DNA of 32,746 bases from an uncultured Collinsella sp. (GCA_958346935.1 CATVTM010000015.1:1-32746); one strand, 5' to 3'. Positions 1 through 7,658 are shown, counted from the stretch's first letter. A program made the numbers and translations. The notes: a model not told the origin generated them from the sequence alone.

Positions 1-238
1 TGTGATGACAGCGTGAGTTTCGGGGGGGGGTGGCGTGAGCGGAGTCGCCGCGTTGTATAAGTCTGGCCGGCCCGACTGATGTGTCGATCTGTCGGGCCGG
101 CCGAGAATGGTGAAGAGATCTCGCTGTTGAATGAACGAATGTTACAAGCAGCTCTTCAAGGCGCTTTGGGCGTTGGCTGGGGCTGCGCAGTCAATCGCAT
201 GCAGTGATAGGCGAGGCGATTGCTCGATGAGCCGGCGA
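1..238. other. Window edge without a supported gene; G9 tract and strong palindrome
   Basis: No coding frame here has a convincing start, ribosome site and family resemblance. A run of nine G lies at 22-30. A perfect 12-bp inverted repeat occupies 65-76 and 91-102 with a 14-base loop. It is not followed by a T-run on either strand, so it is not a typical intrinsic terminator, although it lies just past the 3' end of the small minus-strand peptide gene. A 104-codon plus-strand frame from 131 overlaps that gene antisense and was not called. Confidence 0.5.
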
Positions 239-421
239 CTAGTTCTGTGCTGCACTCGTCCCGGTGCCGTCGTTGTCTGCCGAGTACCAGAATGCGTAGG
301 CCGCAACGACGGCATCATAGACGGCTGCGACTACGTTATCCACGACGGCTGCAAAGTTGACCACAACGGGATCGGGGCCGGTTTTGGAATCCATCTTCTC
401 TACTTCTGGGGTCTCATACAT
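239..421 (-). CDS. Small Val/Ala/Tyr-rich peptide, candidate radical-SAM-modified (RiPP) precursor
   Basis: A 60-residue peptide that I do not recognise as a named family. The ATG is preceded by a good ribosome site (TAAGGAG, whose TAA is also the stop of the upstream radical-SAM remnant), 12 bases after that gene, so the two were one transcript. Residues 1-18 are polar and charged, like a leader. Residues 19-45 are hydrophobic with repeated VVxxVVAAVYDAVVAAY-like spacing ending in an aromatic AFWY. The tail (46-60) is polar. There is no Cys, so sactipeptide or lanthionine chemistry is unlikely. Position next to a radical-SAM/SPASM-type enzyme and an ABC exporter suggests a modified exported peptide, possibly with epimerised or cross-linked residues. 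That is inference from context. Since the enzyme gene is broken, the peptide may be an orphan. Confidence 0.5.
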   Translation of the reverse strand: MYETPEVEKMDSKTGPDPVVVNFAAVVDNVVAAVYDAVVAAYAFWYSADNDGTGTSAAQN

Positions 422-433
422 GGGAACATCTCC

Positions 434-1264
434 TTAGAATTGTGACAGGACGCTCAGGTCGCCTAGATCATCGTCGATCAGGTCGATATAGAGGTCGCCG
501 TCCATATTGATGTCTGCAATCAACGATGAGATCTCTTCCATCTCGTCAATCGAGTGCATACGATTGGCCAACGCGGTAACAACGGGCTTATCCCAAACGG
601 TTGCCATTCCGGCATCGTAGTATTCCTGAAGGCTGTGTTTGCGAACGTTTCCGATGATGAGAGGTATATAGGGGGATGCGACGATATCGCCATTGGCGTG
701 GATGGCCACTTGGTCAAATTGCATTTGCAGTTGAGGGAATCTGACCAAGTGGTCGATGGGGTCGCCCCACTCAAGCATGAAGTAGCCTCGATAGTCCGGA
801 TCGTATCGAAGGTCATTGATCGTGTTGACTAGCCGACGGTATTGATTATTCGAAGGGCGAATCGTGCGGTTTCTTCGGGCTCTACCGAGGAGCATGAGCG
901 GCTGAACTCTAAGGTCAATTCGGTCAGTTCAACCCGACGATTTCAGCTTGTCTCGAAGCATCGTGCAAACTGGTTTGAAATCGTCGACATTGAACGATGT
1001 CGGACAAAAGGCAATTGAAAGGTGCAGTGAGGTTTCGTTCAGCGTGATATCGATGGCGTCGAGCACCCGGTCGTATAATCCCGAGAGTCCTCGCATATGT
1101 TCGTGAGAATCGCGTAGGCCATCGAGGCTAAACTGTATGCCGTTTAAACCGGCGCGTTCGAGCTCATGCAAAGTATTTGAGTTTGCGAGCAGACCGTTTG
1201 ACACGAGGTTGCATTTGACGCCAGATGCGCTGAGCCGCCGCAAGGATTCGATGACAAGGAGTGG
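434..1264 (-). pseudogene. Radical-SAM/SPASM-like peptide maturase remnant (5'-truncated, in-frame TGA)
   Basis: Two segments in one minus-strand frame, 929-1243 and 434-895, read as one protein interrupted by a TGA at 929-931. The upstream part has radical-SAM core features (LVSNGLL, IQFSLDGL, HEHMRGLSGLYDRVLDAI). After the stop the frame continues with RVQPLMLLGRAR, a motif typical at the end of the core in peptide-maturing radical-SAM enzymes. It is followed by a SPASM-like tail (ANGDIVASPYIPLIIGNV, then SLQEYYDAG) without cluster cysteines. The N-terminal third, including the CxxxCxxC cluster motif, is missing. Recognisable homology starts at PLLVIESLRRL near 1264, and beyond it the frame enters the antisense of the DUF3784-like gene. 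The product would lack its SAM cluster, so it is almost certainly inactive. Confidence 0.75.
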
Positions 1265-1279
1265 ACTGGAGTGATGGCG

Positions 1280-1633
1280 ATGTCGGACGTTGTGGTTTCA
1301 ATGGTGGGGTCATGCCTGCTGCTGTTGTTCGGAATAATGATATATCGAGGCAAGCTCACGGGATTGCTTGCCGGAATGTCATTGCTATCGGGAGAGCGTT
1401 TAGAGGAGGCAAAGCGGACGGCCGAGTCTCTAGGCGCAAACCGAGTGGTGGGGGCGTCTATAGTTTTCTCCGCAATATGCCTTTTTCTCTCGTCCCTTTT
1501 TCCGGACAAAAGGGCTATTCTCGGTCTGATGGTGGCTGCTGTTATAATCGCCGCGCTTGCCTATGCAAATAGGGGGCTTATTCGTATGTATATAAAGGTG
1601 AAATGGAATCCTGGGCACCGCAACCCGAGATAA
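1280..1633 (+). CDS. Small DUF3784-like membrane protein
   Basis: About 117 residues with three hydrophobic segments (roughly residues 5-22, 58-74 and 80-96) and a short polar loop containing SGERLEEAKR. The arrangement, one N-terminal helix, a loop with LAGMSLLSGE, then two helices, resembles DUF3784 proteins, often found near peptide-export ABC systems; the function is unknown. Starts at 1271 (GTG), 1274 and 1280 (both ATG) are in frame. I prefer 1280 because GGAG at 1267-1270 is well spaced. The start lies right beside the point where radical-SAM homology on the other strand ends, so this gene probably came into its present position by deletion or recombination. The ABC exporter gene follows 84 bases downstream on the same strand. 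Confidence 0.55.
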   Translation: MSDVVVSMVGSCLLLLFGIMIYRGKLTGLLAGMSLLSGERLEEAKRTAESLGANRVVGASIVFSAICLFLSSLFPDKRAILGLMVAAVIIAALAYANRGLIRMYIKVKWNPGHRNPR

Positions 1634-1717
1634 TGTCTTGAGCAAGGATTAACAACAAGGGATATATGGGAGCGATTAAGCGGCGAACAAATTCAGTTTT
1701 GGATAAAAGGCCGCTTG

Positions 1718-3334
1718 ATGGGAGCTGGCATGTTTAAGAAGACGGTTCACGAGTTGTTTCGGTGTAAAGGGTCACGGCTTTTCGTGATTCTCATGCTGGT
1801 GAATTTTGCTCTCTCGTGCGTCATGCCCGCCTTAAACGGTGGGTTTGTAGACTTTCTCGTGACGAATAGGGATCCATCTCGCGTCGTGTGGTTTGCGGCC
1901 TTTGTTGCGGGCATAGGGATATCGGCCTCCTTCATGTCGTATGCGATGGGTGTGAACGTATCGCGCGTCATCTTGGAGATGACGACGAGACTGATGGGGA
2001 CCACGTGTGAGTCGTTTGAACGGGGGCCCCTGGAAAAGGGGGAGCAGGCGGATCCATCCTATACAACGCAGAGGGTGTATGCGGATTCGAATGCGGTGTC
2101 ATCGTTTGTCGTGAACAACTTCCTGACGATCGGGCTTAACATCGTTCTGGTTGTGTTGATATGCATCATCCTGTTTTCGATTAATCCGGTGTTCCTGGTG
2201 TTAAGTGCATGTTCGCTTGTTGCGTACTTCATTTTATTCAGGGCGTTGAAAAAGCCGTTGTACAACAGTTCGCTTGCGAACAAGGAGGGTTTGAGTAAGC
2301 TTTTCGCGTCCGTGAGCGGCGAGCTGTCGCAGTTGTTTGACATTAAGTGCGATGGCGCATATAACCAGAGCGCTCGGACGCTCAAAGGGGTATTCGAGGG
2401 GTACTACCCGATTTACATGAAAGCAAGTAGGGTCTCGAATCTGGCCACATCAAGCGACGGCCTGATCTCGTCTGTGTTTCGGGGGGCACTGCTCGTGATC
2501 TCCGGGATGGAAATATTGAGCGGAAGAATGAGCTTAGGCGAGTTCACAATGGTGAACTCGTATTACTCGATGGCGTTCGGATGCTTCAAGTATTTTTTGA
2601 ATTATTTCAAATCGTATCAGGACGCAAGGGCCTCGTTCGACCGATTGGGGGCTCTGACGGAGGACGCCGAGGACCGCGGCACCCTCACGGTTGGGCACGT
2701 GGAGAGCATATCGTTGTCCAACATCGCGTACCGATACGCGGGAAAGCCCTACTTATACCGCGACCTCTCCGTGGAGGTGGAGGAAGGAAAAACCTATGCC
2801 ATTACCGGGCCGAACGGATGCGGAAAAAGCACGTTTCTGAAGGTGCTCCTTGGACTATATTCTGCTGGGGGACATCGGGCTTTGGGGTCGGTGCCATATG
2901 AAGAGCTCGATATGGAGACGATCCGACGGGACCTGTTTGCGGTGTGCCCGCAAAAGCTCTTTATTCCGAACGAAACGGTGGAGAATTACCTTGAGAGGAC
3001 GTCGATTCGGGGATCGAGCGAAAACCTCCGAGAGCTTGTGCCGAGTTTCTATCGAACCGTCGAATCGTTAAAAGGCAAGAATTGTAGAGACCTTTCTGGT
3101 GGAGAGTATCGAAAGCTAAGGATATTCGCAGCACTTCGCAGGCAGCCGGAAGTGCTTGTGTTCGATGAACCAACGAACGATTTAGATGAAGAAAGCCGTC
3201 GGGAGTTCACGGAGTATATTCATCGAAATCCCTTCGATCAGCTAATTCTTGTTGTAAGCCATGATCAGGATTTGATTTCAGCATGCGATAGGAAGCTGGA
3301 TTTGGATTTCGATCCGAAAAATGGGCAATGCTGA
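1718..3334 (+). CDS. ABC exporter half (membrane domain fused to ATPase)
   Basis: About 538 residues: an N-terminal membrane domain with several hydrophobic segments (to about residue 300) and a C-terminal nucleotide-binding domain. Visible motifs are Walker A GPNGCGKST, Q-loop CPQKLF, signature LSGGEYRKL, Walker B VLVFDEPTNDLD and H-loop VVSHD, all in order, so the ATPase looks functional. Type IV (MsbA-like) exporter halves of this kind usually work as dimers and export peptides or lipids. The adjacent second half is truncated, so the normal partner may be lost. The start is uncertain: TTG 1715, ATG 1718 (AAAAGG seven bases upstream) and ATG 1730 (GGGAG upstream) are all in frame. Codon use is less GC-biased than in the core genes, consistent with an acquired region. 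Substrate unknown; an exported peptide is inferred from the neighbours. Confidence 0.8.
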   Translation: MGAGMFKKTVHELFRCKGSRLFVILMLVNFALSCVMPALNGGFVDFLVTNRDPSRVVWFAAFVAGIGISASFMSYAMGVNVSRVILEMTTRLMGTTCESFERGPLEKGEQADPSYTTQRVYADSNAVSSFVVNNFLTIGLNIVLVVLICIILFSINPVFLVLSACSLVAYFILFRALKKPLYNSSLANKEGLSKLFASVSGELSQLFDIKCDGAYNQSARTLKGVFEGYYPIYMKASRVSNLATSSDGLISSVFRGALLVISGMEILSGRMSLGEFTMVNSYYSMAFGCFKYFLNYFKSYQDARASFDRLGALTEDAEDRGTLTVGHVESISLSNIAYRYAGKPYLYRDLSVEVEEGKTYAITGPNGCGKSTFLKVLLGLYSAGGHRALGSVPYEELDMETIRRDLFAVCPQKLFIPNETVENYLERTSIRGSSENLRELVPSFYRTVESLKGKNCRDLSGGEYRKLRIFAALRRQPEVLVFDEPTNDLDEESRREFTEYIHRNPFDQLILVVSHDQDLISACDRKLDLDFDPKNGQC

Positions 3335-3420
3335 TGGGAAACGCTTAGAGTTCGGGCTTGCGCGTCATGGAGTAATCTTTCCTCTTATCGAAAATCGTTA
3401 CAATATAAGAAAAACAGTAA

Positions 3421-4020
3421 GCAAGAAGAAATGGCTCGGGGAAGAGCTCGCTGCTGTCAGTGATATTGGGTCTATATCCAGATAACACGGAAGGGGCCGT
3501 CCTCTACAACGGGGTATCACAGCGTCGCATCGACCGATACGCATTGCGGCGGTGCCGAGTTGGCATTACGGAGCAAGAGCCCCCTATTGTTGGGGGGACG
3601 ATCCTCGATAATCTTACGCTGCTTTCTGATGATTTCGAGGCCGACAAACTGAATCGGATGCTTGCCATATTGGGGTTAGACAAAATGATTGCCGCTGCGG
3701 AGAACGGGGCGGCAGCGATGCTTGGCAGCAAGAAAGGAGGGGTGTCCGGCGGGGAGAAGCAGAACATCGCAATTGTGCGGCAGATGTTGAAATCGCCGGA
3801 CGTCATGTTGTTTCTTGAGTCAACTTCAGCGCTTGATGCGAAGAGCCGGAGCGCGCTAATTAAATTGCTTCATGAGGTTAAGAGAGACCATATTGTAATT
3901 GTTGTCACTCATGACGAAGAGATGCTTGCGGCTTGCGACGAGGTCATTCCGATGCCCGGATGCTTATCGGGACGTGGCGTTGAAGGCCCAGAAGATCGAA
4001 ATGGCGTGGGTGTTGGGTAA
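3421..4020 (+). pseudogene. Remnant of second ABC exporter half (ATPase only, membrane domain lost)
   Basis: After an in-frame stop at 3418-3420 the frame opens straight into NGSGKSSLLSVILGLYP, a Walker A motif, and continues with GITEQEPPIV (Q-loop), a signature-like GVSGGEKQNIAIVRQ, Walker B region and VVTHDEE (H-loop). The membrane domain that should precede Walker A is absent and no ATG, GTG or TTG start lies before the motif; the first possible start, GTG 3460, falls after it. Walker B reads VMLFLESTSALD where DEPTSALD is expected, so the magnesium-coordinating Asp is replaced by Leu. An ATG at 3334 overlapping the upstream gene's stop gives only four codons before a stop and may be the original start of this gene. 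Most likely the dead partner of the exporter at 1718-3334. Confidence 0.75.
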
Positions 4021-4097
4021 GTCCCTACGCGTACGACGTTGGGTTTCTGATCTTCATCGTCCTGCAAAGAAGGCTTTGTAACACGTTTCCCCTGGGA

Positions 4098-4134
4098 GGC
4101 CCCTTTTGTCCGTAGTGGCAAAGAGGGGCTTTTT
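4098..4134 (+). terminator. Intrinsic terminator after the ABC remnant
   Basis: GGCCCCTTTT at 4098-4107 pairs with AAAGAGGGGC at 4120-4129 (one bulge), followed by five T. It closes the plus-strand accessory transcript. Confidence 0.7.
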
Positions 4135-4164
4135 CGTTTCCCTCTTGCGGCGGAGGGGGACACC

Positions 4165-4353
4165 ATGCGCCTATACAGGACGACCTGCGCGCTTTCGTCG
4201 GATGACGGGCTATGTGTCGAGATGGGGGTCTCGGGTGGAGGCCGCGTCGCGGTCGCGGTCGGCCAGCGACCATCGGTACGGCTCAATCGTATTACCAGAA
4301 CTAGTAAGGAGCCGCCCTTTCGGACGACTCAAACTGTAATGGGGCTTTTTTAG
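4165..4353 (+). CDS. Possible 62-residue hypothetical protein (weak)
   Basis: An ATG preceded at six to seven bases by GGAGGG opens a 62-codon frame rich in Arg, Gly and Ser. I recognise no family and see no membrane or signal segment. The last codons run into the left arm of the structured element at 4341. Only the ribosome site favours it, so it may be spurious or a decayed gene. Confidence 0.18.
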   Translation: MRLYRTTCALSSDDGLCVEMGVSGGGRVAVAVGQRPSVRLNRITRTSKEPPFRTTQTVMGLF

Positions 4354-4465
4354 CTACCCCGGCCGTTACTCCGCCAAAGCATTCGCGCTATCTGCCGGGG
4401 TGGCTAAAATAGCCCCGTCCCAAATTAGCTACTCTGACCAAAATCCCTGGGACAAATACTTCTGA
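4341..4465 (+). repeat. Structured intergenic element with two abutting stems
   Basis: Arms 4341-4363 and 4394-4416 form a 23-bp stem with one U-U mismatch and one G-U pair. Directly adjacent, 4417-4422 (GTCCCA) pairs with 4448-4453 (TGGGAC). The motif TTAGCTAC occurs in the first left arm and again in the loop of the second stem. The stretch also reads through in one frame from 4340 to a TGA at 4463-4465 without a start codon. There is no T-run after the long stem, so it is not an ordinary terminator. It may be a structured RNA, an interspersed repeat or a mobile palindromic element; this cannot be decided from one copy. Confidence 0.6.
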
Positions 4466-4529
4466 TAGATTTTGTCTTTTTTGGCTATTGCGTAGTTTAA
4501 GAGATTCCATTCCAATAATTACAGCTTTT

Positions 4530-4547
4530 TGCTAAAGCGTTTTAGCA
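4530..4547. promoter_or_regulatory. Palindromic operator-like site upstream of ppdK
   Basis: TGCTAAAGCGTTTTAGCA is an 18-bp dyad with one mismatched pair, centred on CG like LacI-family and cre-type operators. Thirteen of 15 positions of its core match the right arm of the inverted repeat upstream of adhE (28456-28485). It lies about 220 bases before the ppdK start. Confidence 0.55.
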
Positions 4548-4560
4548 GTTTATACCGCTT

Positions 4561-4591
4561 TTGACCTGCGACTACGTTGTACTGGTATCTT
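4561..4591 (+). promoter_or_regulatory. Candidate ppdK promoter (upstream option)
   Basis: TTGACC at 4561-4566 and TATCTT at 4586-4591 with a 19-base spacer; the -10 box is preceded by TGG, an extended -10. An alternative -10, TATAGT at 4686-4691, lies closer to the gene without a recognisable -35. Confidence 0.4.
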
Positions 4592-4606
4592 CATAAGGTA
4601 ACCACC

Positions 4607-4644
4607 TTTACCTACCGTTTACCGCCAGTTTTAGCACGTTTACC
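4607..4644. repeat. Three TTTACC direct repeats spaced by whole helical turns
   Basis: TTTACC occurs at 4607-4612, 4618-4623 and 4639-4644, start-to-start distances 11 and 21 bases, which places all three on the same face of DNA. The second and third are preceded by CG (CGTTTACC). This suggests a regulator-binding array just upstream of the TATAGT box at 4686. Confidence 0.45.
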
Positions 4645-4766
4645 AAATCGCGCAGCCTCTGCTCAAGCCCGCCCAAAACCCGCCGTATAGTTCCCTCACG
4701 GTCCGCATCCGGCGGGTCGATTCGTTACCACGGTCGTGTGTGCGAACACATAGAAGGGGAAGTATC

Positions 4767-7517
4767 GTGAGCGATTGCAAGAGGGTTTACCGTTTTGGAA
4801 CCGACGCCCAGGGCACTTGTGTCACCGAGGGCGACAAGTCTATGAACTTTGTGCTTGGCGGCAAGGGCGCTAACCTTGCCGAGATGAGCCGTATCGGCCT
4901 GCCGGTCCCCGGTGGCTTTACCATTACCTGCCAGACCTGCGTTGAGTACTCCGGTGCCGGCAATGTTTGGCCTGCCGGCGCGCTTGACGAGATCGTTGCC
5001 GCCGAGGCCGACCTCGAAGCCCGCTGCGGCAAGAAGCTCGGAGATGCCAACGATCCGCTGCTCGTCTCGGTGCGCTCTGGCGCTCCGTTCTCCATGCCCG
5101 GCATGATGGACACGGTCCTCAATCTGGGCCTCAACGACGATTCCGTCCTGGGCCTCATCGCCCAGACGCAGAACCCGCGCTTTGCTTGGGACAGCTATCG
5201 CCGCTTTATCCAGATGTTCTCCAACGTCGTCATGGGCGTCGACGCCGACCTGTTCGAGAACGCCCTGACCCAGGCCCGCCTGGTTGCCGGCGTCCGCGTC
5301 GATTCCGAGCTTTCGGCCGAGGACCTGCAGGAGCTCGTCGAGACCTTCAAGGGCATCTTCTCCGCCAACGTCGAGGCCGCCCTGTACCCCGAGCTCGAGG
5401 TCGCCGATGGTAAGTCCGTCTTTCCGCACGATCCGGAGCTCCAGCTTCGCCTTGCCATCCAGGCCGTCTTTGGCAGCTGGATGAACGAGCGCGCCTGCAT
5501 TTACCGCAAGCAGCACGGCATCTCCGACGAGCTCGGCACCGCCGTCAACGTCCAGGCCATGGCTTTTGGCAACAAGGGCGAGACCTCTGCGACCGGCGTC
5601 GCCTTCACCCGCAACCCGGCCGACGGCACCAAGGAGTTCTACGGCGACTTTCTGGTCAACGCCCAGGGCGAGGACGTCGTCGCCGGCATTCGCAACACCG
5701 AGCCCATCGCCGATCTCAAGACCACTCCGGGGCTTGAGTCCGCAGGCGAGGAGCTCGAGCGCGTGTTCCTGACGCTCGAGGATCACTATCGCGACATGTG
5801 CGACATCGAGTTCACCATCGAGCAGGGTAAGCTCTGGATGCTCCAGACTCGCGTGGGCAAGCGCACTGCCACCGCCGCCCTGCGCATCGCCATCGAAATG
5901 GTCGAGGAGGGCCTGATCACTCGCGAGGAGGCCGTGAGCCGCATCGATCCCGCGCAGCTCGACCAGCTTCTGCACCCGCAGTTTGACGCCTCCAAGAAGT
6001 ACGAGGCGCTGGCCAGCGGTCTTAACGCCAGCCCCGGTGCCGCCGTGGGCGAGGTCGTGTTCTCGAGCGATGACGCCGTCGCGCGCGCCAACGAGGGTCA
6101 CAAGGTCATTCTGGTTCGTTGGGAGACCAACCCCGATGACCTGAAGGGCATGGTCGCCGCCGAGGGCATCCTGACCAGTCACGGTGGCAAGACGAGCCAT
6201 GCCGCCGTTATCGCCCGCGGCATGGGTACGCCCTGCGTCTGCGGTGTCGAGCGCTTCCATATCGATGCCGCCGAGAAGGTCGTGCACATCGAGGGCAGTG
6301 ACCGCGTGCTGCATGAGGGCGACATCATCTCCATCGACGGTACTCAGGGCATCGTCGTCGACGGCGCCGTTGATCTGGTTTCGGCTGAGCTCACCGGCGA
6401 CCTGGACACCATCCTGTCCTGGGCCGACGAGATTCGTCTGGACGAGACCGATGGTCATGCCAACCACGTTCGCGTCAACGCCGACAATCCCGAGGACGCC
6501 GAGCTCGCGCTTGAGTTTGGCGCCGAGGCCATCGGCCTGTGCCGCACCGAGCATATGTTCCTGGGCGATCGCAAGAACATCATCCAGAGCTTCATCCTGT
6601 CAGATGACGAGGCTGTGAAGCAGCAGGCCCTGGCCGATCTGCTCAAGGTTCAGACTGAGGACTTCCTGGCCATGTTCAAGACCATGACCGGCCGCGACGT
6701 GGTCGTTCGCCTGCTCGATCCGCCGCTGCATGAGTTTCTGGACGATCCCCGCGAGCTTGAGGTCGCCATCACTAAGAAGGAGGCCGCTGGCGCTCCTGAG
6801 GAGGAGCTCGCCGCCCTGCGTGCCCGCCTGCGCCGCATCGATAGCATGGTTGAGTCCAACCCCATGCTGGGCTTGCGCGGCGTGCGCCTGTCCGTCGTCT
6901 TTGGCGATCTGCCGCTCATGCAGGTCCGCGCTGTGGCCACGGCTGCTGCCCGCCTTATCAAGGAAGGCGTCGACCCGCGCCCCGAAATCATGGTTCCGCT
7001 CGTTTCCATCACGGCCGAGCATGTCCAGACCCGCGAGGTTATCGAGCGCGTAATCGCCGAGGTTTCCAACGAAGAGGGCGTCGAGCTCAATATTCCCGTG
7101 GGCACGATGCTCGAGCTGCCGCGCGCCTGCATGGTCGCTGACGAGATCGCCCATCACGCAGACTTCTTCTGCTTTGGCACCAACGACCTCACCCAGACGA
7201 CCTTCGGTTTCTCGCGTGACGACGCCGAGGCTAAGTTCATCCCGCTGTACATGCATAAGAAGATTCTGAAGGACAACCCCTTCGAGACCATCGATACGGC
7301 AGTACTCGAGCTGGTACGCATGGCCGTCGAGAAGGGCCGTGCCACCAACCCCGACATGCACTTTGGCGTGTGCGGTGAGCACGGCGGCGACCCCAAGTCC
7401 ATCAAGGGCCTGTTTAACGTGGCCGACGTGGACTACGTGTCCTGCTCGCCCTACCGCGTGCCCCTCGCGCGCTTGGCTGCCGCCCAGGCCAAGCTCGAGG
7501 CTAAGCGTCCCGCCTAA
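4767..7517 (+). CDS. ppdK: Pyruvate, phosphate dikinase
   Basis: Cytoplasmic enzyme interconverting pyruvate + ATP + phosphate with PEP + AMP + pyrophosphate, serving either gluconeogenesis or PPi-linked glycolysis in anaerobes. The 916 residues slightly exceed the usual 870-890. N-terminal ATP-grasp region (GGKGANLAEM, SVRSGAPFSMPGMMDT), then the phosphohistidine domain with GGKTSHAAVIARGMGTPCVCG (His478 is the swivelling catalytic residue), then the TIM-barrel PEP/pyruvate domain with LCRTEHMF, FGTNDLTQTTFGFSRDD and GVCGEHGGDP (Cys869 the likely proton donor). All key residues are present. The GTG at 4767 is chosen because GAAGGGGAAG precedes it by a few bases; the frame opens earlier at 4740 but without a ribosome site. 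Monocistronic: a strong hairpin follows. The long upstream region with operator-like sites suggests strong regulation. Confidence 0.97.
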   Translation: MSDCKRVYRFGTDAQGTCVTEGDKSMNFVLGGKGANLAEMSRIGLPVPGGFTITCQTCVEYSGAGNVWPAGALDEIVAAEADLEARCGKKLGDANDPLLVSVRSGAPFSMPGMMDTVLNLGLNDDSVLGLIAQTQNPRFAWDSYRRFIQMFSNVVMGVDADLFENALTQARLVAGVRVDSELSAEDLQELVETFKGIFSANVEAALYPELEVADGKSVFPHDPELQLRLAIQAVFGSWMNERACIYRKQHGISDELGTAVNVQAMAFGNKGETSATGVAFTRNPADGTKEFYGDFLVNAQGEDVVAGIRNTEPIADLKTTPGLESAGEELERVFLTLEDHYRDMCDIEFTIEQGKLWMLQTRVGKRTATAALRIAIEMVEEGLITREEAVSRIDPAQLDQLLHPQFDASKKYEALASGLNASPGAAVGEVVFSSDDAVARANEGHKVILVRWETNPDDLKGMVAAEGILTSHGGKTSHAAVIARGMGTPCVCGVERFHIDAAEKVVHIEGSDRVLHEGDIISIDGTQGIVVDGAVDLVSAELTGDLDTILSWADEIRLDETDGHANHVRVNADNPEDAELALEFGAEAIGLCRTEHMFLGDRKNIIQSFILSDDEAVKQQALADLLKVQTEDFLAMFKTMTGRDVVVRLLDPPLHEFLDDPRELEVAITKKEAAGAPEEELAALRARLRRIDSMVESNPMLGLRGVRLSVVFGDLPLMQVRAVATAAARLIKEGVDPRPEIMVPLVSITAEHVQTREVIERVIAEVSNEEGVELNIPVGTMLELPRACMVADEIAHHADFFCFGTNDLTQTTFGFSRDDAEAKFIPLYMHKKILKDNPFETIDTAVLELVRMAVEKGRATNPDMHFGVCGEHGGDPKSIKGLFNVADVDYVSCSPYRVPLARLAAAQAKLEAKRPA

Positions 7518-7556
7518 CGTTTTGGGCGTAGACGCCTAGTGTAGCCCCCCTTCATG

Positions 7557-7588
7557 CCGCCCGTCTCATTTGTGAGACGGGCGGTTAT
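7557..7588 (+). terminator. Terminator-like hairpin after ppdK
   Basis: Perfect 12-bp stem, 7557-7568 with 7573-7584, four-base loop TTTG, followed by a weak TTAT tail. Confidence 0.6.
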
Positions 7589-7630
7589 CATGTGCGGGTT
7601 TTGTCTTTTTGTCTGCGTAAAAAATTGTTC

Positions 7631-7658
7631 TTGCAGCAGAAACCCGCGCGTGTATACT
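7631..7658 (+). promoter_or_regulatory. rplS promoter
   Basis: TTGCAG at 7631-7636 and TATACT at 7653-7658, spacer 16 bases. The transcript would have a leader of about 65 bases containing a GTGCCG/CGGCAC stem (7680-7685 with 7698-7703). Confidence 0.6.

Noticed and set aside
131..445. A 104-codon plus-strand frame at the left edge
   Set aside because: It is antisense to the small peptide gene, has no ribosome site and no recognisable family.
929..931. TGA in the radical-SAM remnant as a selenocysteine codon or programmed readthrough
   Set aside because: The gene also lacks its N-terminal cluster motif and the residue at this place is not a known catalytic Cys; simple nonsense mutation explains it better.
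1144..1509. A 121-codon minus-strand frame overlapping the DUF3784-like gene
   Set aside because: It is in a different frame from the radical-SAM remnant, is low-complexity Ser/Pro/Arg and runs antisense to a better-supported membrane protein gene.
4725..6554. A 609-codon minus-strand open frame opposite ppdK
   Set aside because: Same codon-bias shadow; ppdK itself has complete catalytic motifs.
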